Source: Terracoccus sp. 273MFTsu3.1 (GTDB lineage Bacteria > Actinomycetota > Actinomycetes > Actinomycetales > Dermatophilaceae). From it: DNA of 64,000 nt. Below, in pieces: positions 53,441 to 60,596 of the stretch (its first letter is position 1; every line of letters starts with the position of its first letter). Both the position numbers and the translations under genes were made by a program. Where the stretch lies: assembly GCF_000383675.1 (NCBI RefSeq), contig NZ_KB911827.1:1-64000 (forward strand), read 5' to 3'. Below the pieces are notes generated by a model, which worked only from the letters and a program-made list of their open reading frames with translations, was not told the origin of the DNA and did not search any database.

Positions 53441-53472
53441 GGGTCGCCGGTCCCCTCGAGGACCGGCGACCC
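53441..53472. terminator. Hairpin between marR and the secreted protein gene
   Basis: A perfect 13-bp stem, GGGTCGCCGGTCC (53441-53453) against GGACCGGCGACCC (53460-53472), with a 6-base loop, between convergent genes. Confidence 0.8.
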
Positions 53473-53523
53473 GTCCTCCGGGTGAGATCAGACCCGGACG
53501 TGCGCAGCGGGACGAGGCCCCGG

Positions 53524-54078
53524 TCAGAGGCCGAGCAGGCGGTTGAGCAAGGTGGCGAGCCCGTTGATCCCGCTGCCGTCGAGCAGGCCGGCGACGGCGC
53601 AGAGCAGGTTGCCGAGAAGGTTGCCCGCACCGGTGGCACCGGTGATGTTCAGGACCACCTGGTTGAGGTCCACCACGAGGCCGAGGACATTGAGGTGCAG
53701 TGGCCCGAGAACGAGGTTGAGGATGTTGCACGAGCCGGACGCCGTCGCGCTGGCCACCGAGGTCGTGACGGTCTGGGTGACCGGAAGGGTCGCCCCGGCC
53801 AGGGTCGTGAGCGTGCCGGTGACGACCCCGGTGACTGCGAGCTGCCCGTTCTGGTTGGAGAACGACGTCGGTGTGAACGAGCCGGCGAACGTGCCGACCC
53901 CCGCGATGACCTGGTTGATCGTCGAGGATGCCGCGGCACGAGGCGTGGTGGCCGCCTGAGCAGCCGCCGGGCTCGCCGCGGTCGGAGCCGCTGAGGCACC
54001 GGCGGCGGGGACGAGGCCGAGAGCGGCGGTCGTGGCCAGGGTCGCTCCGGCGGCGCACAGCTTGGTCGAGAGCTTCAT
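53524..54078 (-). CDS. Secreted protein of unknown function
   Basis: A 184-residue exported protein. The signal peptide KLSTKLCAAGATLATTAALGLVPAAGASA is cut near residue 30. The mature part is Thr/Ser-rich with a hydrophobic C-terminal third (NLVLGPLHLNVLGLVVDLNQ, NLLGNLLCAVAGLLD) containing two cysteines that may form a disulfide. I recall this GNLLGNLLCAVAGLLD tail in other actinobacterial secreted proteins without a function. The start at 54078 follows AAGGAG. Confidence 0.65.
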   Translation of the reverse strand: MKLSTKLCAAGATLATTAALGLVPAAGASAAPTAASPAAAQAATTPRAAASSTINQVIAGVGTFAGSFTPTSFSNQNGQLAVTGVVTGTLTTLAGATLPVTQTVTTSVASATASGSCNILNLVLGPLHLNVLGLVVDLNQVVLNITGATGAGNLLGNLLCAVAGLLDGSGINGLATLLNRLLGL

Positions 54079-54274
54079 GGGTGTGACTCCTTGATGGTGT
54101 GGCTGTCGGCCTCGTGGGCCGTCGGTCACCCCTGAAGAGTCCCTCGCCGTGGTCGGATGACGCGGGGTCGAGTCCAGGGCACACGTCCTGCTGCACGGCC
54201 GCTGGTGCCGTGGCGCTCCGGAACTCCAGGACTCCCTCGTCATGCCACCCCGGTCGAGGCGTCCGGGCACGGCC

Positions 54275-54595
54275 TCACGGGTCGAGCACGCTCCGGTGGG
54301 TCATGTCGTATGCCGCGAGCACCTCGAGGAGCAGCTCGCCCGTCGTCTCGAAGATCTCACCCTGTTCTGCAGCGCGGGTCTCACTCAGGAGCTCGAGGCT
54401 CGAGTCGTGGTGCACCCGGCAGACGTCGAGGAGGCTGATGCTCGCGGTGAAGGCACGACGGCCCAGGTCGTAGGCCGCCTCCCGCGCGGCCTCGTCGCGA
54501 CGGGGTAGGAAGCGGCGGAGCGTCAGGCGGTAGTTCTGCCTGAAGTCCTCGAGGCTGAGTTGGTCCCTCTCCTGTGCGGCCACCGTGCCCGTCAC
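54275..54595 (-). CDS. Solo RsbU N-terminal-like (kinase-binding) domain protein
   Basis: A 106-residue all-helical protein. The pattern YDLGRRAFTASISLLDVCRVHHDSSLELL followed by ELLLEVLAAYDMTHR fits the RsbU N-terminal four-helix domain that docks onto the RsbT kinase in Bacillus. Here no PP2C phosphatase follows. It is the last gene of the stressosome-like operon and overlaps rsbS by four bases, so it may bind the RsbT-like part of the sigma fusion and compete with the stressosome. The domain call is by pattern only. Confidence 0.6.
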   Translation of the reverse strand: MTGTVAAQERDQLSLEDFRQNYRLTLRRFLPRRDEAAREAAYDLGRRAFTASISLLDVCRVHHDSSLELLSETRAAEQGEIFETTGELLLEVLAAYDMTHRSVLDP

Positions 54596-54990
54596 GCCTC
54601 GGGGTCGTCCGGGCGCGGATGGTGCGACCCCTGCTCGGCGAGGAGCGCCAGCCCTTCCTCGAGGTCGAGGGCGGTCGGGACGGCGCCGGTGCCCATGCCG
54701 AGGCGGACCATGGTGAAGGCCACCTCGGGCTGGATGCCGACGAGGACCGTCTGGGCCCCCCGAAGGCGCGCCATCTCCGCGATCCGTCGCAGGGTGAGAG
54801 CGGCGAAAGAGTCGATGACGTCCAGTGCCGCGACGTCGATGATGACGCCGCGGGAGCGGTGTTCACCGATCTGGTCGACGAGGTCGTGCTCGAACCGGAC
54901 GAGCTCTGAGTCGTTCAGGGCAGTGTGCACCGACGCGATCAGGGTCGATCCCTGCCGCATGATGGAGACGAGCGCCGGTCCGCCGTTCAC
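54592..54990 (-). CDS. rsbS: RsbS-like STAS protein (stressosome)
   Basis: A 132-residue STAS protein. VIDSFAALTLRRIAEMARLRGAQTVLVG contains S61, which matches the serine that RsbT phosphorylates in Bacillus RsbS. The C-terminus has a ~20-residue acidic tail. It overlaps rsbR upstream by four bases (GTGA) and the next gene by four bases. In known stressosomes RsbR and RsbS build the shell that holds RsbT. Confidence 0.88.
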   Translation of the reverse strand: MNGGPALVSIMRQGSTLIASVHTALNDSELVRFEHDLVDQIGEHRSRGVIIDVAALDVIDSFAALTLRRIAEMARLRGAQTVLVGIQPEVAFTMVRLGMGTGAVPTALDLEEGLALLAEQGSHHPRPDDPEA

Positions 54991-55901
54991 GAGCTGGTGC
55001 TGACCTCCTTCCGGGTCACGGTGTAGCCGAGGAGCCGCTCGGCCTCCTCGAGCCCCCCTTGCAGGTCCCCGATCGTGTTCATCTTGCTCAGATCCACCCC
55101 GATGGTCACGAGGGTCTGCGCGATCTTGGGGGAGAGGCCGGTGATGATGACGCTCGCGCCCATGAGACGTGACGCGTCGACGGTCTGCACGAGGTGGTTC
55201 GCCACCGACTCGTCGACGTCGGGGGAACCGGTGATGTCGATGACGACGACCTTCGCGCGGTGCTTGCGGATCCCCGACAGGAGCTGCTCGGTGAGCTGGC
55301 GCGCGCGTTCACTGTCGAGCACGCCGATGATGGGCAGGATCAGCAGGCGTTCCCGGACCGGGAGCACCGGGGTGGACAGCTCGCGAATCGCGTCCTGCTG
55401 CTGGCGGATGACGCGCTCACGTTCGTCGACGAAGCTGACGGCGACCGTGTTGGCGATGCGGTTCGCGGCGGGCTCGTAGGCGTCGAGCACCTCGTTGAGC
55501 ATGGAGAAGTCGCGCTGGTACTTCTCGAACAGCGACCGCGCGAGAACGTCGCGCAGCAGCAGCACGATGCCGACGACCTCGTGGGTCTCCACGCCCCGCG
55601 GGATGATCCGCTCGGAGAGGTCCTTCGCGTAGTGCTGCAGGGCCTCGACGTTGCCCGTCTCCAGGACCTCGACGTAGTTGTCGTAGACCGAGGTCGTCTC
55701 GGCCGCCATCTCCTGCGGGGTCATGGCCGTCAACAGGTGCGCCTGCTGGATGCGCTGCGACCACTCCTCCTGCAGTCGCGTCCGGTGCTCTCGCAGATGG
55801 GCCACGAGCTGGGACAGGAGGTGGCCGCTGGGACCGGACTGGGCGGAGTCGTGCTCGGGTTCCGGCTGCATCTGTTCGGGCTCCTCAGGTCGGTCGCTCA
55901 C
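54987..55901 (-). CDS. rsbR: RsbR-like stressosome sensor protein
   Basis: A 304-residue protein. The N-terminal sensor domain (about 25-165) is helical (RsbRD type, with VYDNYVEVLETGNVEALQHYAKDLSERIIPRGVE), and the C-terminal STAS domain starts at IRELSTPVLPV. T224 in VVIDITGSPDVDES matches the second phosphorylated threonine of Bacillus RsbRA; the first site is not clear. The GTG start overlaps the sigma-kinase fusion gene by 17 bases. Confidence 0.88.
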   Translation of the reverse strand: MSDRPEEPEQMQPEPEHDSAQSGPSGHLLSQLVAHLREHRTRLQEEWSQRIQQAHLLTAMTPQEMAAETTSVYDNYVEVLETGNVEALQHYAKDLSERIIPRGVETHEVVGIVLLLRDVLARSLFEKYQRDFSMLNEVLDAYEPAANRIANTVAVSFVDERERVIRQQQDAIRELSTPVLPVRERLLILPIIGVLDSERARQLTEQLLSGIRKHRAKVVVIDITGSPDVDESVANHLVQTVDASRLMGASVIITGLSPKIAQTLVTIGVDLSKMNTIGDLQGGLEEAERLLGYTVTRKEVSTSS

Positions 55902-56976
55902 GGTCAGTTCCTTCCCACTTGGTCATCGTCACGGTGGTGCCGTGGCCCGGCTCGCTCGCGATCGCGAACTCGTCCATCAGTCGCCTCACTCCGGGGAGGC
56001 CGAGCCCCAGCCCGCCGTACGTGCTGAAGCCGTCGCCGAGCGCTCGATCGACGTCCGTGATGCCGGGTCCACCGTCGCGGGCAACGATCTGGATCCCGCG
56101 TCTCGGCGCCTCGAGCAGCTCGACGACGACCTCTCCGCTGCCGGCGAAGCGGACGATGTTGCGGCACACCTCGGACACGGCGGTCGCGATCACCGTCAGG
56201 TCGGTGGCGCCGAAGGTGAGGCGTGTGGCGAGCTCGCGCGCCGCGCGGCGGGCCGACACGATGTCGGCGTCGGAGCTCACCGGGATGCGGAGGCAGTCGT
56301 CGCGTTGCTGGCCCCGCTCGAGCAGCGGCTGGCTGAGCCGGGCGCACGGTTCGCACTCGAGGAGGTGCTGGGCTGCCTGCACCTCACGCTGACGTCGTTG
56401 GTCCCCGCTGCTCAGGGCGATGAGCACCGGCCGACAACGATCGGTCGGCGGGTCGACGTGCTCGATCGCCAGCAGGTACTCGACGCGCAGTCGGGCCCGG
56501 GTGCGGTTGAGCTGGGCGGCCACGGCACCTGCAGTCGTGCCATGGCGAGCCGCCAGGGCGTGCGTGTCGGTCCCGTCGACCTCGTGGTCGAGCAGCGCGC
56601 GGCGTTCCCGCTCATCGAGGCGTGCCAGGGCCGTGGCCATCGCCGACTGCTCCTCCTCGAGAACGACCTGCTTCTCAGGGGGTTCCGGGGCGCTGAGATC
56701 GACGAGTCGGTGCTGGTTCCGGTTCTTGCGGTCGGCGTCCCGCCACAGGCTGGAGACGACGTTCCGGGCCGTCACGATCGCGTAGGGCTCGAGCATGCCG
56801 GGTTCGACCGTCGAGGCCGCGGAGAGGACTCGGGTCAGCGTCTCCTGGACGAGGTCTTCGGCCGAAGGGTGCGACCCGACCCTGGCGTAGACGATCCGGC
56901 GGACCATCGGGATGAGGTCCGCGACGTCTTCCGCGGTGTGGCCGAGGCTGTCCCCGAAGCGCTCGGACGCGCTCAT
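55885..56976 (-). CDS. ECF-type sigma factor fused to zinc anti-sigma-like segment and RsbT-like kinase
   Basis: A 363-residue three-part protein. Residues about 20-85 are sigma region 2 (HPSAEDLVQETLTRVLSAAS) and 112-165 region 4 (LARLDERERRALLDHEVDG...AGAVAAQLNRTRARLR). Residues 181-211 hold C181, H204, C208 and C211, the spacing of a zinc anti-sigma domain. Residues 232-355 are an RsbT/RsbW-type kinase: N-box AVSEVCRNIVRF, G1 RDGGPGI, G2 GGLGLGLPGVRRL. The next genes are rsbR and rsbS, so the kinase part is the missing rsbT. The start follows TACGGT by six bases (leaderless). Confidence 0.85.
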   Translation of the reverse strand: MSASERFGDSLGHTAEDVADLIPMVRRIVYARVGSHPSAEDLVQETLTRVLSAASTVEPGMLEPYAIVTARNVVSSLWRDADRKNRNQHRLVDLSAPEPPEKQVVLEEEQSAMATALARLDERERRALLDHEVDGTDTHALAARHGTTAGAVAAQLNRTRARLRVEYLLAIEHVDPPTDRCRPVLIALSSGDQRRQREVQAAQHLLECEPCARLSQPLLERGQQRDDCLRIPVSSDADIVSARRAARELATRLTFGATDLTVIATAVSEVCRNIVRFAGSGEVVVELLEAPRRGIQIVARDGGPGITDVDRALGDGFSTYGGLGLGLPGVRRLMDEFAIASEPGHGTTVTMTKWEGTDRERPT

Positions 56977-56982
56977 GGGGAG

Positions 56983-56988
56983 ACCGTA
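56983..56988 (-). promoter_or_regulatory. -10 element TACGGT for the stressosome operon
   Basis: On the minus strand TACGGT is followed by six bases and the ATG of the sigma-kinase fusion. The overlapping GGGTAC resembles a SigB/SigF-type -10, but no matching GTTT -35 at the right distance was found. Confidence 0.5.
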
Positions 56989-57078
56989 CCCAAACGGCTC
57001 ACGTCATGGGGTCCGGGCGGGGGCGTCATCAGTACGAGACCGACCAGGCACGGTGGTCGGCTGCCACAAGGACTGGAC

Positions 57079-57324
57079 ATGACGCTGATCACGATGTTGG
57101 TGCCGCTCGCAGGACTCGTTCTGCTTCTGTCGCTCGGGCACCTGGAGACGTGGCTCGACGGCGAGGTGGCGTGCTGTGCACGGACCCCGTCAACGCGCGA
57201 CCGTCGTGACGTGGTCGACGCGACCAGCGGCGTACCCGTTCGGTCCTGCCGCACGGAGAGGATGCGTGTCGGCCGCGCTACCCACGCGTCGGGACGTGCA
57301 CCCTGCCGGTGTCGGACGCCATGA
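57079..57324 (+). CDS. Small single-pass membrane protein
   Basis: An 81-residue protein: one transmembrane helix at the start (TLITMLVPLAGLVLLLSLGHLE), then a polar Cys/Arg-rich tail. AAGGA lies six bases before the ATG. Its 3' end overlaps a similar small membrane protein on the opposite strand by 47 bases. The unusual Cys/Arg tail may mean the real protein was shorter and lost its stop. Function unknown. Confidence 0.5.
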   Translation: MTLITMLVPLAGLVLLLSLGHLETWLDGEVACCARTPSTRDRRDVVDATSGVPVRSCRTERMRVGRATHASGRAPCRCRTP

Positions 57325-57400
57325 CACGATCCTCGAACCACTGCAGGGTCAGCAAGAGGCCGAAACCCAGCAAGGGTGTCATCAGGGCCAACACGATCAC
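57278..57400 (-). CDS. 40-residue single-pass membrane protein
   Basis: The minus strand from GTG at 57400 reads MIVLALMTPLLGFGLLLT then LQWFEDRVMASDTGRVHV and PTRG. AGGAG lies seven bases upstream. The N-terminal TM helix followed by L-x-x-(F/L)E resembles the + strand protein at 57079 (LLSLGHLETWL), so the two may be distant copies facing each other. Confidence 0.5.
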   Translation of the reverse strand: MIVLALMTPLLGFGLLLTLQWFEDRVMASDTGRVHVPTRG

Positions 57401-57640
57401 GGCGAGCTCCTAGCATCGGGAAGCGGTCCTGGCAGCTTCGCCCCGTCGAAGGCACCAGACGGATCCCTACGTACCCCGAACCGCACGGACGGGGACAGCC
57501 GTTGGCGTTGGTTCGGCTTGTCGTGCAGGTCCTGGCCCTCCCTCGGTCGCACGACGACGGCGACGTGGTCGTCGTGTGACCGCTCGGGGCTGGGGCCGTG
57601 GCCGTGGCGGGGGCGGCGACGCACGGCATACGCCATCAGG

Positions 57641-57850
57641 TCAGCCGGCACGCTGGTGGGTCGCGGGCCGGGCGTCGGGGGAGGACAGGTGGAGCGCGGC
57701 GTCGACCTCCTGGGGGGAGAGGTGGCGTCGGTGCTCGGAGGCGGTGACGATGACGTCGAGCAGCAGCTCGATCTCGTCACGCAGGCGACCGTCTTCGAGT
57801 GGCGGGGTCTCTGTGCTGTACGGGTCACGTCCAGCGCGTTGTCGGGTCAT
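57641..57850 (-). CDS. Small actinobacterial protein of unknown function
   Basis: A 69-residue protein: TRQRAGRDPYSTETPPLEDGRLRDEIELLLDVIVTASEHRRHLSPQEVDAAL, with a central acidic helix. I recall similar short proteins from Streptomyces with the same RDPYST...LEDGRLRDEIELL order. AGGAGAG precedes the ATG at 57850. It may be a small regulator, but nothing shows this directly. Confidence 0.6.
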   Translation of the reverse strand: MTRQRAGRDPYSTETPPLEDGRLRDEIELLLDVIVTASEHRRHLSPQEVDAALHLSSPDARPATHQRAG

Positions 57851-58177
57851 GGTCTCTCCTGGAGGGCTAACGCGACGGGGTACGCGTGCACGAGGAGCCC
57901 TCGGTGAATCAGGTGGTGCTCGGCGTCGGCCCACCGGGCACGGGGGCGTGGGAGGCCGTCGATGCGGGCTCTCCGGGGCAGGGGCCGCGATCTCGCAGGC
58001 TCCGGGCAGGCCGGACGGTGGAGCTTGACAGGCAGACCATCGGGGACCTCGGCTCGCTCGGCGATGAGAGAGGTGCCGGGTCTGGGGTACCTGTTCTCAG
58101 GGTACGCCGGTTCACTCGCGGGCGCGCGAGGGTCGGAGCAGCCGTCGGGAGCCCCGAGCGGGGTCAGGGCTCGTGCG
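57851..58177. other. 327-base stretch without a recognised gene
   Basis: Nothing convincing is seen. A GGTACCTGTTCTCAGGGTAC near 58085-58105 has partial dyad symmetry and could be a regulatory site. Confidence 0.4.
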
Positions 58178-58912
58178 TCAGACCGATGGTCTGGTGAGTG
58201 TCGGGTGTCGCTCAGGTTGGTTGACGATCTCGGTCGCGACGGCGCTCAGGCCGAGGCCTGCGCCGCGGGCGTAGGAGCGCAGGAGCGTGAACGCGTCGTC
58301 GACGCTGACGCCGTGGATGCGCGAGAGGATGCCCTTCGCCTGCTCGATGCTGATCCGACTGACCAGCGCGAACTGGAGCTGCTCGGTGAGCACGCCGCTC
58401 GCGCGGATCGACCGCTCCTGGAGGATGCCGATCGTGGCGATGTCGGCGACAGCCTGGACGACCCGCACCTCCGCGTCCTCGAGGGGGTGGGCGTGGACGC
58501 TGAGCAGCGTCAGCGCCCCGATGGCAGTTCCCTGGTGGCGCAGCGGCAGGGCGTGGACGGACTCGTAGCCCATCGAGACGGCGAGGTCGGCGAACGCCGG
58601 CCAGCGCTCCTGGGCCTCGGCGTCGCGCAGGTCGGTGTTGACCACGGGCTCCCCGGTGTGGAAGCAGTCCTGGCACGGACCCTTCTCGCTCTGGACCGCC
58701 AAGGCCTCGAGGAGTCGCACCGACTGCTCGGACGCGGCCACGAACTGCAGTCGCCGCGTCGGGTCGGCCAGCACGATCCCGGCCGCGCTCGCGGTGCTGA
58801 TGGTCGCTGCCTTCTGGGCGACGAGCTCCAGGAACTCGATGATGTCGAAGTCGGCGACCAGGGTGTCGGCGACGGCGACGAAGACGTCGGTGAGCTTGTC
58901 GATGGCGATCAC
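58178..58912 (-). CDS. GAF-ANTAR regulator (RNA-binding antiterminator type)
   Basis: A 244-residue protein. A GAF domain spans about 20-165 (IVLADPTRRLQFVAAS...GPCQDCFHTGEPV), with a C-x2-C pair (CQDC) in the usual GPC-x-D/E-C position. The C-terminal ANTAR domain (about 175-235) is LQFALVSRISIEQAKGILSRIHGVSVDDAFTLLRSYARG. ANTAR domains bind paired RNA hairpins and cause antitermination. The GTG start has an AAAGGAG upstream. A second GAF-ANTAR gene lies 58 bases upstream on the same strand. Confidence 0.88.
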   Translation of the reverse strand: MIAIDKLTDVFVAVADTLVADFDIIEFLELVAQKAATISTASAAGIVLADPTRRLQFVAASEQSVRLLEALAVQSEKGPCQDCFHTGEPVVNTDLRDAEAQERWPAFADLAVSMGYESVHALPLRHQGTAIGALTLLSVHAHPLEDAEVRVVQAVADIATIGILQERSIRASGVLTEQLQFALVSRISIEQAKGILSRIHGVSVDDAFTLLRSYARGAGLGLSAVATEIVNQPERHPTLTRPSV

Positions 58913-58970
58913 GAGCGCTCGGCTCCTTTCGGCGTGATGGGCACGCGGGGGACGGTCCGCGGACGCGGCG

Positions 58971-59735
58971 TCATGCGGGGTCCTCGGGAACGAGAGGGGG
59001 ATGGTCTCGCGTGAGGCGCAGCGAGCCGTCGACGATCTCCCGAGCCACGGCGGTGATGTCCTGACCGGTCGCGAAGGCGTGTCCGCGCAGCCGGGCTAGC
59101 GCCTCGTCGGGTCGGACTCCGAGGTCGACCATGACCATCCCCTGGGCCTGGTAGACCTCCATGCGGTAGGCCAGGGCATCGTCCAGCCCTTCGGGGGTCC
59201 GGCCCTCGGAGGCCCCGGCCTGCTCCTGCAGCAGCAGCCGCAGCGCGACCTCGGCGAAGGTGTAGCCCGACGCGAGGGCCTCGGGGGACAGCGGCCCGGC
59301 CTGCTGCCGGTAGATGTCGAGCACCCCCACGCGCACCGAGCCGACCTGCAGGGGGAAGGCGAAGACGGCGCGCACGCCGAGTGCGGCGGCCCGTGGCCCG
59401 TAGATCGGCCAGCGGTCCGAACCCGCGCCCGCGAGGTCGGGCTCGAGCATCGGTCGCCGCGCGGCATGCGCATCGAGGCACGGTCCCTCACCCACGGTGA
59501 ACTGCAGCTCTTCGAGGCGGCGGCTGCGGGGGCCGGCGGCCGCAGCGACCCCGGCGGACCCGTGTCCCTCGCCCATCAGGCTGATGCCCGATCCCGCCGC
59601 CGGCAGGTGCCGCACCAGTGCCGCGCACAGACGGGTCAGGGTGCTCACGAGCCCGTCCGCTCCTGCCGGGAGCGGCTCCTCGGCGAGCTGCAGCAGGACA
59701 CGAGCCACTGCTGGATCCGGACGGGACGTCGTCAC
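58971..59735 (-). CDS. GAF-ANTAR regulator
   Basis: A 254-residue protein: GAF domain (about 25-170; ELQFTVGEGPCLDAHAARRP) and C-terminal ANTAR domain (YRMEVYQAQGMVMVDLGVRPDEALARLRGHAFATGQDI). The usual helix motif is QAQGMVMV in place of QAKGILM, as in a common actinobacterial subgroup. The chosen GTG at 59735 (VTTSRPDPAV) has GAGG six bases upstream; a GTG at 59765 is an alternative. Neighbouring same-strand genes are all signalling proteins, but the target RNA is unknown. Confidence 0.85.
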   Translation of the reverse strand: MTTSRPDPAVARVLLQLAEEPLPAGADGLVSTLTRLCAALVRHLPAAGSGISLMGEGHGSAGVAAAAGPRSRRLEELQFTVGEGPCLDAHAARRPMLEPDLAGAGSDRWPIYGPRAAALGVRAVFAFPLQVGSVRVGVLDIYRQQAGPLSPEALASGYTFAEVALRLLLQEQAGASEGRTPEGLDDALAYRMEVYQAQGMVMVDLGVRPDEALARLRGHAFATGQDITAVAREIVDGSLRLTRDHPPLVPEDPA

Positions 59736-60335
59736 ATGCAACCTCGGTTCTGCGGCATGAACCACAAGCCCGACGCCGTTGCCTGGGGTCGCCCTGCCTG
59801 AGATGTCTCCACCTTACGCCTCATCCTCGGACGGTCGTGGCTCTGACGAGGCCAGGTGGGCGCAGCCCGCTCGGGTGGGGTGAGCGGGCCGCGCCGGGGT
59901 GCGCCAGCGGCAGGGGGGTTGCCGCTGGGGCGTGGGCGCGCCCGTCGAGACAGGGGAGCATCGACGGGCGCGCGAGAGCGAGAGTGCCACAGGAATCTGA
60001 GCGAATCCTGCACGCCACGCCGATGGAAAAGCGCGTCATGATCCGGGCTCTCGATCGTCTTCCAGATGACGACGGTTCACCCCGAGTTGCCGGCGTCAGG
60101 GGTCCCGGGTCTGCTCCTGGAGGGGTGCCTGGGACCCCACCCCGGCCGGTGCACGGGACCGTCGGCGGCGCACAGACCGGCAGTGCTCGCAGGTCCCCTC
60201 GGGTGCCTTTCGGCGAAACCCTTCCCGGTGCCTCACCTCGGCGTAGCGTGATCTGCTGGGTCAGGACCTCGCCGAGGTCTGTCCGACGCGCGGGCCTCTC
60301 CCGAACATCCGAGATGCCGCACGAAGGAGAGGCCC
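59736..60335. other. 600-base stretch upstream of the DUF4331 operon
   Basis: It holds a hairpin at 60099-60138 (GGGGTCCCGGG against CCTGGGACCCC, one mismatch, 18-base loop), perhaps a leader structure or terminator. A TAGCGT near 60244 is a possible -10 box for the downstream operon. No gene is supported here. Confidence 0.5.
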
Positions 60336-60596
60336 ATGTCCCGTACATCCCGTCGATCGTTCCTGGCCGTGGCCGGTGCGGGGGCCGCCGCGACGGCCGC
60401 CGCGACCATGGCGTCGGCCGCAGGTGCGGCCGCCGGCCCAGGGGTGGCCCATCGATCGTCCCCGGACAGCGGGCCGCTCGTAGCCCATGTGAGCGACCCG
60501 GCAGCGGGACGGATCGTGCTGTACGTCGGCACCGAGGAGGTCGTCGTCCACGACCACGACCTCGTTCGCCGTCTCAACCGGGCCGCGAGGCGATGA
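60336..60596 (+). CDS. Small Tat-signal protein
   Basis: An 86-residue protein that starts SRTSRRSFLAVAGAGAAATAAA, a twin-arginine signal with SRRSFLA, followed by an Ala-rich hydrophobic core and a cut site near AAAGPGVA. The ~45-residue mature part ends VVHDHDLVRRLNRAARR. AAGGAG precedes the ATG. Its stop overlaps the DUF4331 gene (ATGA), so it probably escorts or pairs with that protein, for example by helping its export. That role is inference. Confidence 0.75.
   Translation: MSRTSRRSFLAVAGAGAAATAAATMASAAGAAAGPGVAHRSSPDSGPLVAHVSDPAAGRIVLYVGTEEVVVHDHDLVRRLNRAARR

Noticed and set aside
55194-57324. Long + strand frames antisense to rsbR and the sigma-RsbT fusion
   Set aside because: They are compositional shadows; only the last 81 codons (from 57079) have a ribosome site and a TM helix and are kept as a small gene.
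60022-60592. N-terminal extension of DUF4331 from an upstream ATG in the same frame
   Set aside because: The frame is open but reads as Arg/Pro/Gly noise and overlaps the well-supported Tat-signal gene; the family start SSHREAP is at 60593.
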